DNA of 13,262 nt from RGIG7300 sp045649645 (GTDB lineage: Bacteria > Bacillota > Clostridia > Oscillospirales > CAG-272). Positions 12,137 through 13,262 of this stretch are shown piece by piece (within the stretch, counting starts at the first letter, position 1; every line of letters starts with the position of its first letter). The notes beneath the pieces were generated by a model. The model was not told the origin of the DNA. It ran no database searches and saw only the letters and a program-made list of their open reading frames with translations. Location of the stretch: positions 1-13,262 of the forward strand of contig JAZRQH010000002.1 of NCBI GenBank assembly GCA_045649645.1. The letters run 5' to 3'. A program made the translations under genes and the position numbers.

Positions 12137-13262
12137 TTATTCCTGCCTGCCGAACATTTCCTCAACGTAGGAGTCGTAGTTGGTCTGCTTGTCGTAGAAG
12201 TGACCGGGAGTTACGTCGATAATGCGGTTTGCGATAGTCTCGGTGAACTGGTGGTCGTGAGAGCAGAAGAGGATAGTTTCGGTAAACTCGGTCAGACCCT
12301 TATTGAGAGCCTGAATAGACTCAAGGTCAAGGTGGTCGGTAGGCTCGTCAAGGATAAGCACGTTTGCAGCCTCGAGCATCATCTTACAGAGCATACATCT
12401 TACACGCTCACCACCGGAGAGTACCTTTGCACTCTTAGCAGCCTCGTCACCTGAGAAGAGCAGTCTGCCGAGCCAGCCTCTTACGTCTGCTTCGTATACG
12501 AGGTCACTGTAGTTACGTACCCAGTCGATAAGGCTGTCCTCACAGCCGTCAAAGTACTTGGAGTTGTCTGTGGGGAAGTAGGACTGGCTGGTGGTAACAC
12601 CCCACTTGATCTCACCCTCATCGGGCTCCATCTCACCTGCAAGGATAGAGAAGAGTGTAGTTCTTGCCACAGGGTCAGAGCCGACGAATGCAACCTTGTC
12701 ATCGGGACGGATGATGAAGCTTACGTTGTCAAGAACCTTGCGGTCACCGATGGTCTTTGAGAGGTTAGTAACGGTAAGAACCTCGTTACCGATCTCACGG
12801 GTAGGTTTGAATGCAATGTAGGGGAATCTTCTGGAAGAAACCTCTTCAGCCTCAAGGGATATATTGTCAAGCAGCTTCTTACGGCTGGTAGCCTGCTTAT
12901 GCTTGGAAGCGTTTGCAGAGAATCGGGAGATAAATTCCTGGAGCTCCTTGATCTTCTGCTCAGCCTTCTTGTTCTGCTCCTTGATCTGACGCTGTCTGAT
13001 CTGGGTGTACTCAAACCAGAAGTCGTAGTTACCTACAACGGTGGTGATCTTACCAAAGTCAACGTCAACGATGTGTGTACAGATCTTATTTAAGAAGTGA
13101 CGGTCATGGGATACAACGATAACTGTGTTGGGGAAGTCTATAAGGAAGTCCTCAAGCCATGCAATAGTCTCAAGGTCAAGATGGTTGGTAGGCTCGTCCA
13201 TGAGAAGGATATCGGGGTTGCCGAAAAGTGCCTGAGCAAGAAGTACCTTTACCTTGACGTCA
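12137..13262 (-). CDS. ABC-F family ATP-binding protein, YkpA/YbiT-like (5' part missing, runs off right edge)
   Basis: The frame remains open to the right edge; the first visible residues are DVKVKVLLAQALFGNPDILL, directly before the Walker B MDEPTNHLD of the first nucleotide-binding domain, so the ATG at 13201 is internal. SHDRHFLN follows. The interdomain linker is charged and helical (KEQNKKAEQKIKELQEF, then SRFSANASKHKQATSRKK), matching the ABC-F linker of YbiT/YkpA. The second domain has signature LSGGERVR, Walker B ILDEPTDHLDLES and H-loop SHDHQF. Its Walker A is degenerate: VGSDPVARTTL, with Arg for the catalytic Lys and no glycine before it, and the usual DEPTNHLD reads DEPTDHLD. ABC-F proteins lack membrane segments and act on the ribosome; the specific role of this one is inference. 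It is oriented against the GH32 gene. Confidence 0.93.
   Translation of the reverse strand, partial: DVKVKVLLAQALFGNPDILLMDEPTNHLDLETIAWLEDFLIDFPNTVIVVSHDRHFLNKICTHIVDVDFGKITTVVGNYDFWFEYTQIRQRQIKEQNKKAEQKIKELQEFISRFSANASKHKQATSRKKLLDNISLEAEEVSSRRFPYIAFKPTREIGNEVLTVTNLSKTIGDRKVLDNVSFIIRPDDKVAFVGSDPVARTTLFSILAGEMEPDEGEIKWGVTTSQSYFPTDNSKYFDGCEDSLIDWVRNYSDLVYEADVRGWLGRLLFSGDEAAKSAKVLSGGERVRCMLCKMMLEAANVLILDEPTDHLDLESIQALNKGLTEFTETILFCSHDHQFTETIANRIIDVTPGHFYDKQTNYDSYVEEMFGRQE

Noticed and set aside
12137..13201. ABC-F gene starting at ATG 13201.
   Set aside because: The codons upstream of 13201 continue the conserved LLAQALFGNPDILL segment to the window edge, so the gene is partial and that Met is internal.

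Overview
The window is a replication-origin neighbourhood of a Bacillota bacterium, most likely a gut- or rumen-type member of the Clostridia. The basis is the Gram-positive order dnaA-dnaN-recF-remB-gyrB on the minus strand, a RemB (DUF370) gene between recF and gyrB, Bacillus-like protein lengths (GyrB has 638 residues and lacks the enterobacterial insert), consensus sigma-A promoters and purine-rich ribosome binding sites. The taxonomic assignment is inference. No species can be named from the sequence.

Layout. Positions 1-6689 are a minus-strand block read right to left: dnaA (5313-6689), a 275-bp origin-like gap (5038-5312), dnaN (3889-5037), recF (2722-about 3807), remB (2405-2656), gyrB (471-2387) and a 1-phosphofructokinase-like PfkB gene that overlaps the gyrB stop codon and runs off the left edge. 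The dnaA-dnaN gap holds three exact DnaA boxes, a G-rich tract, a run of DnaA-trio-like triplets and an A/T-only stretch. This is the layout of a bacterial origin unwinding region. To the right of dnaA lie, on the plus strand, an SDR oxidoreductase (6887-7591), a DUF4838 protein (8527-10254) and a GH32-like glycoside hydrolase (10352-11935). A minus-strand nitroreductase (7649-8374) sits between them, and a partial minus-strand ABC-F ATPase (12137-13262) runs off the right edge.

How the genes relate. DnaA, the sliding clamp, RecF and gyrase B form the usual initiation, processivity, repair and topology set. RemB is a small regulator traditionally linked to it. The S4-domain gene (yaaA/rlbA) often found between dnaN and recF is absent, rpmH is not next to dnaA, and gyrA does not directly follow gyrB. 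The DUF4838 and GH32-like genes look like a cytoplasmic carbohydrate-processing pair.

The most unusual feature is a small dispersed intergenic element. It is an array of 7-bp units (TAATGCG / GAATTCG type), a conserved AATTRAAGG block, and a short hairpin whose stem shows one compensatory base-pair change. Three full copies and one partial copy occur: between remB and recF, between recF and dnaN, between the DUF4838 and GH32 genes, and at the end of the SDR gene. Copies supply the stop codons of recF and the SDR gene and directly abut the remB start codon. Other points of note are a non-canonical DnaA DNA-reading motif, an Asp-to-Asn change in GyrB at the position of the E. coli nalidixic-acid-resistance mutation, a second DnaA-box cluster inside the PfkB gene, a GH32 enzyme whose RDP motif reads GDP, and an ABC-F protein with a degenerate second Walker A.
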